A stretch of DNA of 64,000 nucleotides from Actinokineospora pegani. GTDB lineage: Bacteria > Actinomycetota > Actinomycetes > Mycobacteriales > Pseudonocardiaceae. Both the position numbers and the translations under genes were made by a program. The stretch spans positions 1 through 64,000 of the forward strand of contig NZ_WHOL01000113.1 in NCBI RefSeq assembly GCF_009745975.1. The letters are read 5' to 3'. Of the stretch, positions 9,047 to 17,903 are shown piece after piece (position 1 is the first letter of the stretch; each line of letters starts with the position of its first letter). The notes beneath the pieces are model-generated. The model did not search any database and had not been told where the DNA came from. It saw only the letters and a list, made by a program, of their open reading frames with translations.

Positions 9047-9961
9047 CTAGCGCAGGCTCACCACTACCTTCCCCTTGGCGTGTCCGACCTCCACCGCCGC
9101 CACGGCCTTCTCCGCGTCGTCGAAGTCCAGCACGTCCTCCACCTTCGGGTCGAGCTTCCCCTCGGCCACCAAGGAGGCGACCGCGTCCAGCACCCGGGAC
9201 GTCCCGTCCCGCTCGACCAGCACCCCACCGAACTCGGCGGCGGTCGCCGGATCGCCCGCGGTCACCAGCTTCCCGCCGTCGAGCACCGGCGCCACCGCGC
9301 GCAGCCCGTCGCCGCCCGCGAGGTCGAAGATCGCGTTCACGGCGGGCATGACCTGGTGCACCCGCTGCACCACGCCCGGCCCGTACTCGACGAACGTCGC
9401 GCCCAGGGACTCGACCAGCTCCCGCTTGTCGGCGCCCGCCACGCCGATCACGTTGACGCCGCGGTCTCGCGCGATCTGCGCCGCGGCCACGCCCACGCCG
9501 CCGCTGGCGCCGTTGACCAGCAAGGTCTGACCTTCGCTGAGCCCGAGTTGCTCCACCGCGTCATAGGCCGTCGCGCCCGCCACGGGCAGCGTCGCGGCAT
9601 CGGTGAACGACACCTTCGGCGGCTTGTGCGCGGTGCCTGCCGCGCTCAGCACCGCCAGTTCCGCGAACCCGCCGGACGACGGCGCCGTGTACCCGAACAC
9701 CTCGTCGCCCTCGGTGAAGCCGCTGACGTCCTTGCCCACTCCCCGCACGACGCCCGCGACCTCTTGGCCCATCGTGGCCGGGAACTCGACGTCGCCCGCG
9801 AACTCGCGCATCAGCCCCAGCCGTGTCTTCCAGTCGACCGGGTTCACGCCCGCGGCCACGACCTCGACCAGCAGCTCGCCGGGCAACGGCTCCACCGCGT
9901 CCAGCTCTAGGAACTCCTGGACGTCGGCGCCACCGTACTCGCGGAAGCCGTATGCCCTCAT
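9047..9961 (-). CDS. NADP-dependent zinc-free quinone oxidoreductase-like protein (MDR family)
   Basis: A 304-aa medium-chain dehydrogenase/reductase. The GroES-like N-terminal domain contains VNPVDWKTR, and the cofactor fold shows VNGASGGVGVAAAQIA with the nucleotide-binding glycines. It lacks structural zinc cysteines, placing it with quinone oxidoreductase or enoyl-reductase-like members. The ATG at 9961 is preceded by a strong GGAGGAGA ribosome site. It probably reduces alpha,beta-unsaturated ketones or quinones; the substrate cannot be read from sequence. Confidence 0.88.
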   Translation of the reverse strand: MRAYGFREYGGADVQEFLELDAVEPLPGELLVEVVAAGVNPVDWKTRLGLMREFAGDVEFPATMGQEVAGVVRGVGKDVSGFTEGDEVFGYTAPSSGGFAELAVLSAAGTAHKPPKVSFTDAATLPVAGATAYDAVEQLGLSEGQTLLVNGASGGVGVAAAQIARDRGVNVIGVAGADKRELVESLGATFVEYGPGVVQRVHQVMPAVNAIFDLAGGDGLRAVAPVLDGGKLVTAGDPATAAEFGGVLVERDGTSRVLDAVASLVAEGKLDPKVEDVLDFDDAEKAVAAVEVGHAKGKVVVSLR

Positions 9962-10034
9962 GGTCTCTCCTCCTCGCTCGATTGCTCCGAACAGGCGTAC
10001 CCAGCCGGTTCGGGTCCAATCGGTGAGGACGGGC

Positions 10035-10072
10035 GAACGGCCCCGGAGCTGGGGGGACCGCCGGGGCCGTTC
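10035..10072 (-). terminator. hairpin downstream of the siderophore ABC ATPase gene
   Basis: A perfect 12-bp inverted repeat (GAACGGCCCCGG at 10035-10046, complement at 10061-10072) with a 14-nt loop lies 110 bp beyond the stop of the leftward ATPase gene. No U-tract follows. The rest of the 9962-10182 gap shows nothing else convincing. Confidence 0.65.
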
Positions 10073-10182
10073 ACCCCCTGCATCGCGCGCAAGCCGAATC
10101 TGTTTCGCCTTGGTTCGAACCCCAGGCCGAGGAGGGGCGTGTGCACGACCACGACCCACCAGAGGAGCCCGCGGTGTGGGGG

Positions 10183-10998
10183 TCAGCGGTGGGCGTCGGC
10201 GGGGGCGGCGCAGCGGTGGCGGCCGAAGGGGACGACCAGCGGTGTGCCGGACAGCGGGTCGCTGATGACCTCGCAGCGCAGGCCGAACACGTCCTCGACC
10301 AGGGAGGCGGTGACGACCTGCCTCGGGTCGCCCTCGGCGACGACCTCGCCCGACTTCATCGCCACGACGTGGTCGGCGTAGCGGCTGGCCTGGTTGAGGT
10401 CGTGCAGGACCATCACCACCGTGCGCTCGCCCGCGTGGTTGAGGTCGGCGATGAGGTCGAGGACATCGATCTGGTGGGCCAGGTCCAGGTAGGTCGTCGG
10501 CTCGTCGAGCAGCAGGTACGGGGTGTCCTGGGCCAGGGCCATGGCGATCCACGCGCGCTGGCGCTGCCCACCGGAGAGCTCGTCGACGGCGCGGTCGGCC
10601 AGGTCGGCCATGTCCGTGGCGCCCAGTGCCAGGGCGACCGCGTCGGCGTCCTGCGCCGACCACTGCCGCAACCAGGTCTGGTGCGGGCTGCGGCCGCGGG
10701 TCACCAGCTCGCGCACGGTCATGCCCTCGGGCGCGGTGGGCGCCTGCGGCAGGATGCCGAGCTTGCGCGCCAGCTCCCTGGTGCGCATCCGGTGCACGTC
10801 CTGGCCGTCGAGGTGCACGACCCCGGCGGTCGGCGACAGCAGCCGCGACATGCCGCGCAGCAGCGTCGACTTGCCGCAGGCGTTCGCGCCGACGATCACG
10901 GTGACCTTGCCCTTGGGCACGACCAGGTCGACGCCGTCGATCACCGTGCGCTTCTCGTAGGCCAGTCGCAGCGCCTCGGCGCGCAATCCGTCCGTCAT
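10183..10998 (-). CDS. iron-siderophore ABC transporter ATP-binding protein (FecE/FepC type)
   Basis: A 271-aa ATPase. Walker A is [11 protein letters not shown], the Q-loop is ILPQAP, the ABC signature is [15 protein letters not shown], Walker B is [11 protein letters not shown] and the H-loop is [10 protein letters not shown]. The D-loop region and overall sequence are typical of ferric-siderophore or B12 importers. ATG 10998 has GGAGG five bases upstream. No permease or binding-protein gene is adjacent, so membrane partners must be elsewhere. It is transcribed away from the formyltransferase gene across an iron-box-like sequence at 11065-11083, which predicts repression by iron. Confidence 0.92.
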   Translation of the reverse strand: MTDGLRAEALRLAYEKRTVIDGVDLVVPKGKVTVIVGANACGKSTLLRGMSRLLSPTAGVVHLDGQDVHRMRTRELARKLGILPQAPTAPEGMTVRELVTRGRSPHQTWLRQWSAQDADAVALALGATDMADLADRAVDELSGGQRQRAWIAMALAQDTPYLLLDEPTTYLDLAHQIDVLDLIADLNHAGERTVVMVLHDLNQASRYADHVVAMKSGEVVAEGDPRQVVTASLVEDVFGLRCEVISDPLSGTPLVVPFGRHRCAAPADAHR

Positions 10999-11064
10999 CG
11001 CATCCTCCGCCGAGCGTCCTGCGCGGGCCCGGCGGGACAACCGGGCCTTGGGCGAGCACTGAAG

Positions 11065-11083
11065 TGAGGTTAGCCTAACGAAA
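11065..11083. promoter_or_regulatory. IdeR/DmdR-like iron box in divergent promoter
   Basis: The 19-bp site TGAGGTTAGCCTAACGAAA matches the DtxR/IdeR consensus TTAGGTTAGGCTAACCTAA at 15 of 19 positions by eye, including the core GGTTAG-CTAAC. It sits between the divergent ABC ATPase (start 10998) and formyltransferase (start 11116) genes and would let an iron-sensing repressor control both. Confidence 0.75.
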
Positions 11084-11115
11084 GGCCTGCCCCCCGGTCC
11101 CGCTGAGGAGAGTCA

Positions 11116-12063
11116 ATGCGCGTGGTCATGTTCGGCTTCCAGACCTGGGGGCACCGCACCCTGCGGGCGCTGATCGAATCCGAGCACGAGGTCGTCGGTG
11201 TCGTCACCCACCCCAAGAGCGACGGGGTCAACGAGCGCATCTGGGGCGACTCGGTCGAGGACCTGGCCACCGAGCACGGCCTGCCGATCATCTTCCGCGA
11301 GCGGCCGGTGGACGAGGAGCTGCTCGACGAACTGCGCGCGCTGGACGCGGAGATCTTCGTCGCGGCCAACTGGCGCACCTACATCCCGGAGTCGGTCTTC
11401 ACCCTGCCACCGCGCGGCACCCTCAACATCCACGACTCGCTGCTGCCCGCCTACGCCGGTTTCTCCGCGATGATCTGGGCGCTGATCAACGACGAGCCCG
11501 AGGTCGGCGTCACCGCGCACATGATGGACGCCACCCTGGACGCCGGGGACATCGTGCTCCAGCGCGCCTTCCCGGTCGGCCCCCGCGACACCTCCGGCGA
11601 CCTGGTGCTCAAGTCGATGGACCTCTTCGGGCCCATCACCGTGGACGCGCTGGCCCTGATCGCCGAGGGCCGCCAGGACTTCCAGAAGCAGGACCGGACC
11701 AAGGCCAGCTTCTTCCACAAGCGCGCCGAGGAGGACCTGCGCATCGATTGGACCTGGTCGGCCGAGGAGCTCGACCGCTTCGTGCGCGCCCAGTCCGCCC
11801 CGTACCCCAGCGCCTTCTGCTTCCACCGGGGCAAGCGCCTGGAGATCGTCACCGCCGAGGTCTCCGCCGCCGTCTACGGCGGCACCCCCGGGCGCATCTT
11901 CTACCGCGAGGGCGACGGCGTGGCGATCGTCGCGGGCCCGGAGGCGCGGCGGGGCCGCGGCAGGGGGCTGCTGGTCAAGTCCGTCCGCACCGAGTCCGGC
12001 GAGGTCGTCTCGGCCGAGAAGTACTTCAAGCACATGGGCGGGTACCTCACCTCCCGCCCGTGA
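11116..12063 (+). CDS. hydroxamate-siderophore formyltransferase (methionyl-tRNA formyltransferase-like)
   Basis: A 315-aa formyl-tetrahydrofolate-dependent formyltransferase. The catalytic triad of the family is present as N104 and H106 (in NIHDSLLP) and D142 (in LDAGD). A C-terminal domain like that of Fmt follows. It lies in an iron-regulated siderophore cluster beside an amino-acid N-hydroxylase, so I infer that it formylates N5-hydroxyornithine, giving a hydroxamate iron ligand as in coelichelin- or rhodochelin-type pathways, rather than initiator tRNA. It starts 33 bp downstream of the iron box with GAGGAG before the ATG. Confidence 0.88.
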   Translation: MRVVMFGFQTWGHRTLRALIESEHEVVGVVTHPKSDGVNERIWGDSVEDLATEHGLPIIFRERPVDEELLDELRALDAEIFVAANWRTYIPESVFTLPPRGTLNIHDSLLPAYAGFSAMIWALINDEPEVGVTAHMMDATLDAGDIVLQRAFPVGPRDTSGDLVLKSMDLFGPITVDALALIAEGRQDFQKQDRTKASFFHKRAEEDLRIDWTWSAEELDRFVRAQSAPYPSAFCFHRGKRLEIVTAEVSAAVYGGTPGRIFYREGDGVAIVAGPEARRGRGRGLLVKSVRTESGEVVSAEKYFKHMGGYLTSRP

Positions 12064-12149
12064 CACCGCCGAACGGCCCAATGACCTGGTGTTTCCGGTG
12101 CGGCAGAACACAATCCGGTGCGCTGGGGGGACTCCCAACGGCGGTTCGT

Positions 12150-12168
12150 TTAGGTTAGCCTCACCTAC
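12150..12168 (+). promoter_or_regulatory. IdeR/DmdR-like iron box upstream of the N-monooxygenase
   Basis: TTAGGTTAGCCTCACCTAC matches 16 of 19 bases of the DtxR/IdeR consensus. It lies 32 bp before the GTG start at 12200. This makes the monooxygenase-thioesterase pair a second iron-repressed unit and argues against translation starting upstream of the box. Confidence 0.82.
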
Positions 12169-12199
12169 GTTGAGCGTCGGTTACGGGAAAGGGTCTGGT

Positions 12200-13519
12200 G
12201 TGAGCAGCGAGGTGCGTGAGGTGCACGACCTGGTGGGCATCGGGTTCGGACCGTCGAACCTGGCCCTGGCGATCGCCGTCGACGAGCACAACCGGCGCGA
12301 CCCGGGCGCCGCGCTGAACGCGGTCTTCCTGGAGCGGCAGGAGTCCTTCGGCTGGCACACCGGCATGCTCATCCACGACGCCACCATGCAGGTCTCGTTC
12401 CTCAAGGACCTGGTCACCATGCGCGACCCGGCCAGCGACTTCAGCTTCCTGTGCTACCTGCGCGATCGCGGCAGGCTGGTGGACTTCATCAACCACAAGA
12501 CGATGTTCCCGCTGCGGACCGAGTTCCACGACTACTTCGAGTGGTGCGCGGCCAGGGTCGCCCGCCAGGTCCGCTACGGCCGCGAGGTCATCGCGGTCCG
12601 TCCGGTCGAAGTGGACGGTGAGGTGACCTGCTTCGACGTGGTGGCCAAGCAGGGCGACACCGCCGTGACCTACCGGGCCAAGGACGTCGTCGTGGCGACC
12701 GGCCTGCGGCCGCGGCTGCCCGCGGACGCGATGCCCTCCGAGCGGGTGTGGCACAACATCGAGCTGATGCACCGCAAGGACGCCCTCGTCGCCGCCGACC
12801 CCGAGCGGGTGCTGGTGGTCGGCGCCGGGCAGTCCGCGGCGGAGACGGTCGCGGAGCTGCACTCGGTGCTGCCCAACTCCACCGTCACCGCGGTGTTCGC
12901 CCGCTACGGCTACGCGCCCGCGGACGACAGCCCGTTCGCCAACCGCATCTTCGACCCGGCCGCCGTCGACCACTTCTACTCCGCGTCCGACGACGTCAAG
13001 CAGATGCTGCTCGACTACGCCCGCAACACCAACTACTCCGTCGTGGACATGGACCTGATCGAGGAGCTCTACCGGCGCGAGTACCGGGAGCGGGTCAGCG
13101 GCAAGCGCCGCCTCGACATCCGCAACGCCTCCCGGGTCACCTACGCCCGCGAGACCGACGAGGCCGTCTACGCCACCGTCGAGTTCCTGCCGACCGGCGA
13201 GGTCGAGACCCTGGAGTGCGACGCGGTCGTCTACGCCACCGGCTTCCTGCCCAGCGACGTGTTCACCCTCCTCGGCCGCGCCGCCGCGGTCTGCGAGCGC
13301 ACCGAGGACGGCAAGCCGGTGCTCGGCCGCGACTACCGCATCGCCACCCAGCCCAACGTCAGCGCGGGCATCTACCTGCAGGGTGGCTCCGAGCACATGC
13401 ACGGCATCACCAACACCCTGCTGTCCAACACCGCTGTGCGCGCGGGTGAGATCCTGGCGTCGGTCCTCGCCCCCGCCCGGGCCGAGGAGGCCGCGCCGGA
13501 GCTGGTGACCACCCCGTGA
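12200..13519 (+). CDS. L-ornithine/L-lysine N-monooxygenase (siderophore biosynthesis)
   Basis: A 439-aa FAD- and NADPH-dependent amino-acid N-hydroxylase of the SidA/PvdA/IucD family. Seen are the FAD motif GIGFGPSNLALA at the N-terminus, the NADPH motif VVGAGQSAAETVAEL mid-protein, and the C-terminal ATGFLPSD signature. It makes N-hydroxyornithine or N-hydroxylysine. The neighbouring formyltransferase favours ornithine, but sequence alone does not decide. GTG 12200 was chosen because it follows the iron box and a purine-rich GGGAAAGGG. It overlaps the thioesterase start by 4 bp (GTGA), so translation is coupled. Confidence 0.93.
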   Translation: MSSEVREVHDLVGIGFGPSNLALAIAVDEHNRRDPGAALNAVFLERQESFGWHTGMLIHDATMQVSFLKDLVTMRDPASDFSFLCYLRDRGRLVDFINHKTMFPLRTEFHDYFEWCAARVARQVRYGREVIAVRPVEVDGEVTCFDVVAKQGDTAVTYRAKDVVVATGLRPRLPADAMPSERVWHNIELMHRKDALVAADPERVLVVGAGQSAAETVAELHSVLPNSTVTAVFARYGYAPADDSPFANRIFDPAAVDHFYSASDDVKQMLLDYARNTNYSVVDMDLIEELYRREYRERVSGKRRLDIRNASRVTYARETDEAVYATVEFLPTGEVETLECDAVVYATGFLPSDVFTLLGRAAAVCERTEDGKPVLGRDYRIATQPNVSAGIYLQGGSEHMHGITNTLLSNTAVRAGEILASVLAPARAEEAAPELVTTP

Positions 13520-14298
13520 CCGCCCGGCTCACCACGGTGGAAGGTGGGGCAGGGGTGAACGGAGTCCCAGCGCCATGGGTGCGCCGCTACACCAGGCAGC
13601 CGGGCGCGAGCCGGGTGGTGCTCTGCTTCCCGCACGCCGGGGGCGCCGCCAGCTCCTTCCGGGGCTGGGCCGACCACCTGCCGCCGGACACCGAGCAGTG
13701 GGTCGTGCAGTACCCGGGCCGCGAGGACCGGATCGCCCACCCGGTGATCGACGCGATGGACCCCCTGGTCGACGCGGTCGTGACTGAGGTCGTGCCCGCG
13801 CTGGCCGCGACCGGCGCCCGGGTGGTGCTGTTCGGGCACAGCATGGGCGCGTCGGTGGCGCACGAGGTCGCGCTGCGCGCCGCCGCCGAGCGGCCCGGCC
13901 TGGTCCAGCGCCTGGTGGTGTCCGGGCGGCCCGGGCCCGCGACCCAGCGCGCCAAGCACGAGCCGGTGCACCTGCGCGACACCGCGGGCTTGCTGGACGC
14001 GCTCGCGTGGCTGGGCGGCACGGTGCCGGAGGCGCTGGCGAACCCGCAACTGGCCGAGCTGCTGCTGCCGGTCATCCGCAACGACTTCCAGCTCATCGAG
14101 CGCTACCGCGCGAGCCGGGGCGTCCTCGACATCGACGTCGTCGCCATCACCGGCGACGACGACCCGTCGATGCCCGCCGAGGCCGCCGACGACTGGCGCG
14201 CCGCGACCACCGGCGCGTTCACCCGCCACACCCACCCCGGCGGGCACTTCTACCTCTACGACAACCTGCCGGAAGTCGTCGCCGAGACCCTCGGGTGA
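13516..14298 (+). CDS. type II thioesterase (alpha/beta hydrolase)
   Basis: A 260-aa editing thioesterase of the GrsT/TEII class, which clears misprimed carrier proteins in NRPS or PKS systems. Marks are LCFPHAGGAASSF near the N-terminus, the nucleophile elbow GHSMGAS (Ser109), the acid in AITGDDDPSMP, and the catalytic His in PGGHFYL. It overlaps the N-monooxygenase by 4 bp. The presence of a TEII implies an NRPS assembly line, yet none for the siderophore is in this window. Confidence 0.9.
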   Translation: MTARLTTVEGGAGVNGVPAPWVRRYTRQPGASRVVLCFPHAGGAASSFRGWADHLPPDTEQWVVQYPGREDRIAHPVIDAMDPLVDAVVTEVVPALAATGARVVLFGHSMGASVAHEVALRAAAERPGLVQRLVVSGRPGPATQRAKHEPVHLRDTAGLLDALAWLGGTVPEALANPQLAELLLPVIRNDFQLIERYRASRGVLDIDVVAITGDDDPSMPAEAADDWRAATTGAFTRHTHPGGHFYLYDNLPEVVAETLG

Positions 14299-14321
14299 CC
14301 GGACGCCGGTAGATTCGCCGC

Positions 14322-15110
14322 ATGGCGACACTGGTGTCATTCCACGCCCACCCCGACGACGAGTGCATCAACTGCGGCGGCGTGATGCGCAAGGCCGCCG
14401 ACGAGGGCCACCGGGTGGTCCTCGTCGTGGCGACGAGGGGCGAGGTGGGCGAGATCGTCCCCGGCGTCCTCGAGCCGGGTGAGCAGCTCTGGGAGCGCCG
14501 CGTGCGCGAGACCCACACCGCCGCCGAGATCCTCGGCGCCGCCCGCGTCGAGTTCCTCGGCTACGTCGACTCCGGGATGATGGGCGAGGCCACCAACTCG
14601 GCCGACAACACCTTCTGGACCGCCGACGTCGAAGAGGCCGCCAACCGCCTCGCCGCCATCCTCGTCCAGGAGTCCGCCGACGTCCTCACCGTCTACGACG
14701 ACAACGGCGGCTACGGCCACCCCGACCACATCCAGGTCCACCGAGTGGGCCTGCGCGCCGCCGAACTGGCCGCGACCCCCCGCGTCTACCAGGCCACCTC
14801 CAACCGGGACCACCTCAAGGCGGGCTTCGCCGCAGCCCGGGCCGCGGGCGTCGAGGGCCTCCCCGCCGACGACTTCGACGACCTCGACATGGGCAAACCC
14901 GCCGCTGAGATCACCACCGCCGTGGACGTGTCGGCCTACCTCCCCGTCAAGCGCGCGGCGATGCGCGCCCACGCCTCCCAGATCGCGGAGGACTCGTTCT
15001 TCCTGGCCCTGCCGGACGAGGCCTTCGCCTTCGCCTTCGGAACGGAGTGGTTCATCCGGGTGGGCGCCGCCCCCGGCATCGCCGAGACCGACCTCCTGAC
15101 CGGACTCTGA
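14322..15110 (+). CDS. PIG-L family N-acetyl-sugar deacetylase
   Basis: A 262-aa zinc-dependent deacetylase. The zinc ligands fall in AHPDDE (residues 9-14) and YGHPDH near residue 130. The family includes MshB and Mca of mycothiol metabolism and lipid GlcNAc deacetylases; this sequence is generic and I cannot assign the substrate. It follows the thioesterase by 23 bp on the same strand but lacks an obvious siderophore role. Confidence 0.82.
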   Translation: MATLVSFHAHPDDECINCGGVMRKAADEGHRVVLVVATRGEVGEIVPGVLEPGEQLWERRVRETHTAAEILGAARVEFLGYVDSGMMGEATNSADNTFWTADVEEAANRLAAILVQESADVLTVYDDNGGYGHPDHIQVHRVGLRAAELAATPRVYQATSNRDHLKAGFAAARAAGVEGLPADDFDDLDMGKPAAEITTAVDVSAYLPVKRAAMRAHASQIAEDSFFLALPDEAFAFAFGTEWFIRVGAAPGIAETDLLTGL

Positions 15111-15515
15111 GCCAACCCCGGCTCCTGTCTCCGGAGCAGTGTGCCCAGCCGAAACCGCTGCGCCGCAACGCATCCACCCCAACGAGCAGCGCCCGCTGAT
15201 CCCCCGGCCCGAGAACCCGGCGCCCGCTCGTCGTGCCCGCGACGCCCTCCGGGAGGTACCGTCAGAACGACATACCGGTCACGCGGCGCAGTGAGACCGC
15301 ACCGCAGCGCAGCGGCTGCCCGCCGAACAGCCGCAGCAGCGGACTCAAACCATGAACACGGTCACAGGGTAACCCAGGGTTAACACACCCGTTGGTCAAG
15401 TACAACCGTACTGTTGGGCTTTTCACCCAGTTTTTCGGCTTCTCGCAGGTAACACCGCAGGTCGTCCGGGTGCATCGCTCGGCGGCAGTGGAACATCCTG
15501 TTACGTTCTCAAGGT
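15111..15515 (+). promoter_or_regulatory. 405-bp ectoine-cluster upstream region with two inverted repeats
   Basis: No gene. The second half is clearly less GC-rich than its surroundings. Two dyads stand out: GGTAACCC-A-GGGTTAAC at about 15368-15384 (one mismatch) and AGTAC-AACC-GTACT at 15399-15412. Either could be an operator for osmotic control of ectA, about 100-150 bp downstream. No experimental motif is known to me that matches. Confidence 0.4.
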
Positions 15516-16031
15516 ATGTCCGGGATGACGAAAAACCACTCGATCGAACGGCCGTCCACTGAGGACGGCTCCGACCTGTGGCGAGTTGCCCGCGACTCGC
15601 GAACACTCGACCTGAACTCTTCCTACGCCTACCTGCTGTGGTGCCGCGACTTCGCCGACACGTCGCTGGTGGTCAAGGTGGACGGGGCGGTCGTGGGCTT
15701 CGTCATCGGCTTCATCCGCCCGACCGAGCCGGAGACGGTCGTCGTGTGGCAGATCGCCGTCGACGCCGACCAGCGCGGGCGGGGGTTGGCGGCGAAGCTG
15801 CTCGACCGGCTCGCCGCCGTGCTCGTCCCCCGCGGTGTGCGGAACCTGGAGACCACGATCAGCCCGGACAACGCCGCGTCCATCGCACTGTTCACCGCCT
15901 TCGCCCGCCGACAGGGCGCCGCCATCGACCGCACCGAGTTGTTCGGCGCCGGGCACTTCCCGGACGCGCACGAGGCCGAGGACCTGTACCGCATCGGTCC
16001 ACTCGAGGCCCGCGTCCCCGCAACCGTCTGA
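15516..16031 (+). CDS. ectA: L-2,4-diaminobutyrate N-acetyltransferase
   Basis: A 171-aa GNAT-fold enzyme that acetylates L-2,4-diaminobutyrate, the second step of ectoine synthesis. The acetyl-CoA loop is DQRGRGLAAKLLDRL, and the conserved ETTISPDNAASIALF follows. First gene of ectABCD. ATG at 15516 and 15525 are both possible; AAGG precedes by 2 or 10 bases, so the second may be the real start. Confidence 0.95.
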   Translation: MSGMTKNHSIERPSTEDGSDLWRVARDSRTLDLNSSYAYLLWCRDFADTSLVVKVDGAVVGFVIGFIRPTEPETVVVWQIAVDADQRGRGLAAKLLDRLAAVLVPRGVRNLETTISPDNAASIALFTAFARRQGAAIDRTELFGAGHFPDAHEAEDLYRIGPLEARVPATV

Positions 16032-16095
16032 GCCGCGGGCTCACTGGTCGACAAGACCGCGCAGGAAATCGCCAAGGGGAAACGGAGATCTTCGC

Positions 16096-17346
16096 ATGAG
16101 CGTGTTCACGAAACTGGAGTCCGAGGTCCGCAGCTACTCCCGGGGCTGGCCGGTCACCTTCGACCGCGGCGTCGGCAGCGTGCTGCACGCCGAGGACGGG
16201 ACCCCCTACCTCGACTTCTTCGCGGGCGCCGGGGCGCTCAACTACGGGCACAACAACCCGGTGCTGAAAAAAGCCGTCATCGACTACATCGAGCGCGACG
16301 GCGTGACGCACTCGCTCGACATGCAGACCGTGGCCAAACGGGACTTCCTGGAGACCTTCGACGAGAAGGTCCTCAAGCAGCGCGAGCTGGACTACAAGAT
16401 CATGTTCCCCGGCCCGGCAGGCGCCAACGCCGTCGAGGCCGCGCTCAAGCTGGCCCGCAAGGTCACCGGCCGCGAGTCGATCGTCAACTTCACCAACGCC
16501 TTCCACGGCATGACGCTCGGCGCGCTCAGCGTCACCGGCAACTCGATGAAGCGCGGCGGCGCGGGCGTCCCGCTCGTGCACGCCACGCCGATGCCGTTCG
16601 ACAACTACCTCGACGGCCAGACGCCGGACTTCCTGTGGTTCGAGCGCCTGCTCGACGACAGCGGCTCCGGCCTCAACGAGCCCGCCGCCGTGATCGTCGA
16701 GACCGTGCAGGGCGAGGGCGGCATCAACGTCGCGCGCGTCGAGTGGCTGCGCGCGCTGTCGGACCTGTGCAAGCGCCACGACATGCTGCTCATCGTCGAC
16801 GACGTGCAGATGGGCTGCGGGCGCACCGGCCCGTTCTTCAGCTTCGAGGCCGCGGGCATCAAGCCCGACATCGTGTGCCTGTCCAAGTCCATCGGCGGCT
16901 ACGGCCTGCCGCTGGCGCTGACCCTGCTGCGCCCCGACCTCGACGTCTGGGAGCCGGGCGAGCACAACGGCACCTTCCGCGGCATCAACCCCGCCTTCGT
17001 CGCCTCCACCGCCGCGCTCAACGAGTACTGGGGCGACGACCGGCTGGAGAAGTCGACGCTGGCCAAGGGCGAGCAGGTGCAGCGGGTGATGACCGAGATC
17101 GCCGAGGCGCACCCCGAGCACGCCCTCAAGCCCAAGGGCCGGGGCCTGGCCCGCGGTCTGCAGTTCGTCGACGGCGAGACCGCGTCCGCGGTCTGCGGCG
17201 CGGCGTTCGAGCGCGGCCTGCTGATGGAGACCTCCGGCCCCGACGGCGAGGTCGCCAAGGTCATGCCCCCGCTGACCGTCACCGACGACGAGGTCGAGCG
17301 CGGCATGGGCATCCTGGCCGACTCGGTCGCCACCGTCCTGCGCTGA
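16096..17346 (+). CDS. ectB: L-2,4-diaminobutyrate transaminase
   Basis: A 416-aa class III PLP aminotransferase converting aspartate semialdehyde to 2,4-diaminobutyrate with glutamate as donor. Seen are [29 protein letters not shown] and the PLP lysine in [15 protein letters not shown] 16096 has an ACGGAG ribosome site. It lies 64 bp after ectA and 47 bp before ectC. Confidence 0.96.
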   Translation: MSVFTKLESEVRSYSRGWPVTFDRGVGSVLHAEDGTPYLDFFAGAGALNYGHNNPVLKKAVIDYIERDGVTHSLDMQTVAKRDFLETFDEKVLKQRELDYKIMFPGPAGANAVEAALKLARKVTGRESIVNFTNAFHGMTLGALSVTGNSMKRGGAGVPLVHATPMPFDNYLDGQTPDFLWFERLLDDSGSGLNEPAAVIVETVQGEGGINVARVEWLRALSDLCKRHDMLLIVDDVQMGCGRTGPFFSFEAAGIKPDIVCLSKSIGGYGLPLALTLLRPDLDVWEPGEHNGTFRGINPAFVASTAALNEYWGDDRLEKSTLAKGEQVQRVMTEIAEAHPEHALKPKGRGLARGLQFVDGETASAVCGAAFERGLLMETSGPDGEVAKVMPPLTVTDDEVERGMGILADSVATVLR

Positions 17347-17393
17347 CCGGCGCGCTCGCGCCGGCACTGCCCGAACGAGAGGGAAAAGCACAC

Positions 17394-17792
17394 GTGATTG
17401 TCCGGACGCTGGATGAGATCACCGACACCGACCGCGACGTGGTGACGCCGAACTGGCGCAGCAAGCGGATCGTGCTCGCCGGAGACGGCGTCGGGTTCTC
17501 CGTGCACGAGACCGTGCTGAAAGCCGGTACGGTCAACGACTTCTGGTACGCCAACCACATCGAGGCGGTGTTCATCACCGCCGGTGAGGGCGAGCTCCTG
17601 GACAAGGAGACCGGCGAGGTGCACCAGCTCAAGCCAGGTTCCATCTACGTGCTCAACGGCAACGAGAAGCACCAGGTGCGCCCCAGGACCGAGATCCGCA
17701 CCGTGTGCGTGTTCAACCCCCCGGTGACTGGCCGCGAGGTCCACGACGAGCACGGGGTCTACCCGCTGATCGTCGAGGACGCGGTCTCGTAG
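17394..17792 (+). CDS. ectC: L-ectoine synthase
   Basis: A 132-aa cupin enzyme that cyclises N-gamma-acetyl-2,4-diaminobutyrate to ectoine. The sequence opens [15 protein letters not shown] and shows [14 protein letters not shown] and [12 protein letters not shown], typical of EctC. GTG start at 17394 after GAGAGGGAAA. Length is standard. Confidence 0.97.
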   Translation: MIVRTLDEITDTDRDVVTPNWRSKRIVLAGDGVGFSVHETVLKAGTVNDFWYANHIEAVFITAGEGELLDKETGEVHQLKPGSIYVLNGNEKHQVRPRTEIRTVCVFNPPVTGREVHDEHGVYPLIVEDAVS

Positions 17793-17903
17793 CGAGCACC
17801 ACCGCGCCGCCACCACCGCCAACCCGCGGTCCTCGACACAGGTCGGAGACGATGTCGGGCGGGGGCGAGGGGGTGCGCGGCAGGACAGATGAAAGGAGTA
17901 TTC

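Noticed and set aside
10105..10130. A tRNA T-arm-like word (GGTTCGAACCCC)
   Set aside because: No acceptor, D arm or anticodon arm can be built around it and the T stem has a mismatch.
11116..12063. Annotation as housekeeping methionyl-tRNA formyltransferase (fmt)
   Set aside because: Although the catalytic triad is the same and a peptide deformylase gene is in the window, the deformylase is 26 kb away, and the iron box and N-monooxygenase neighbour favour a siderophore role.
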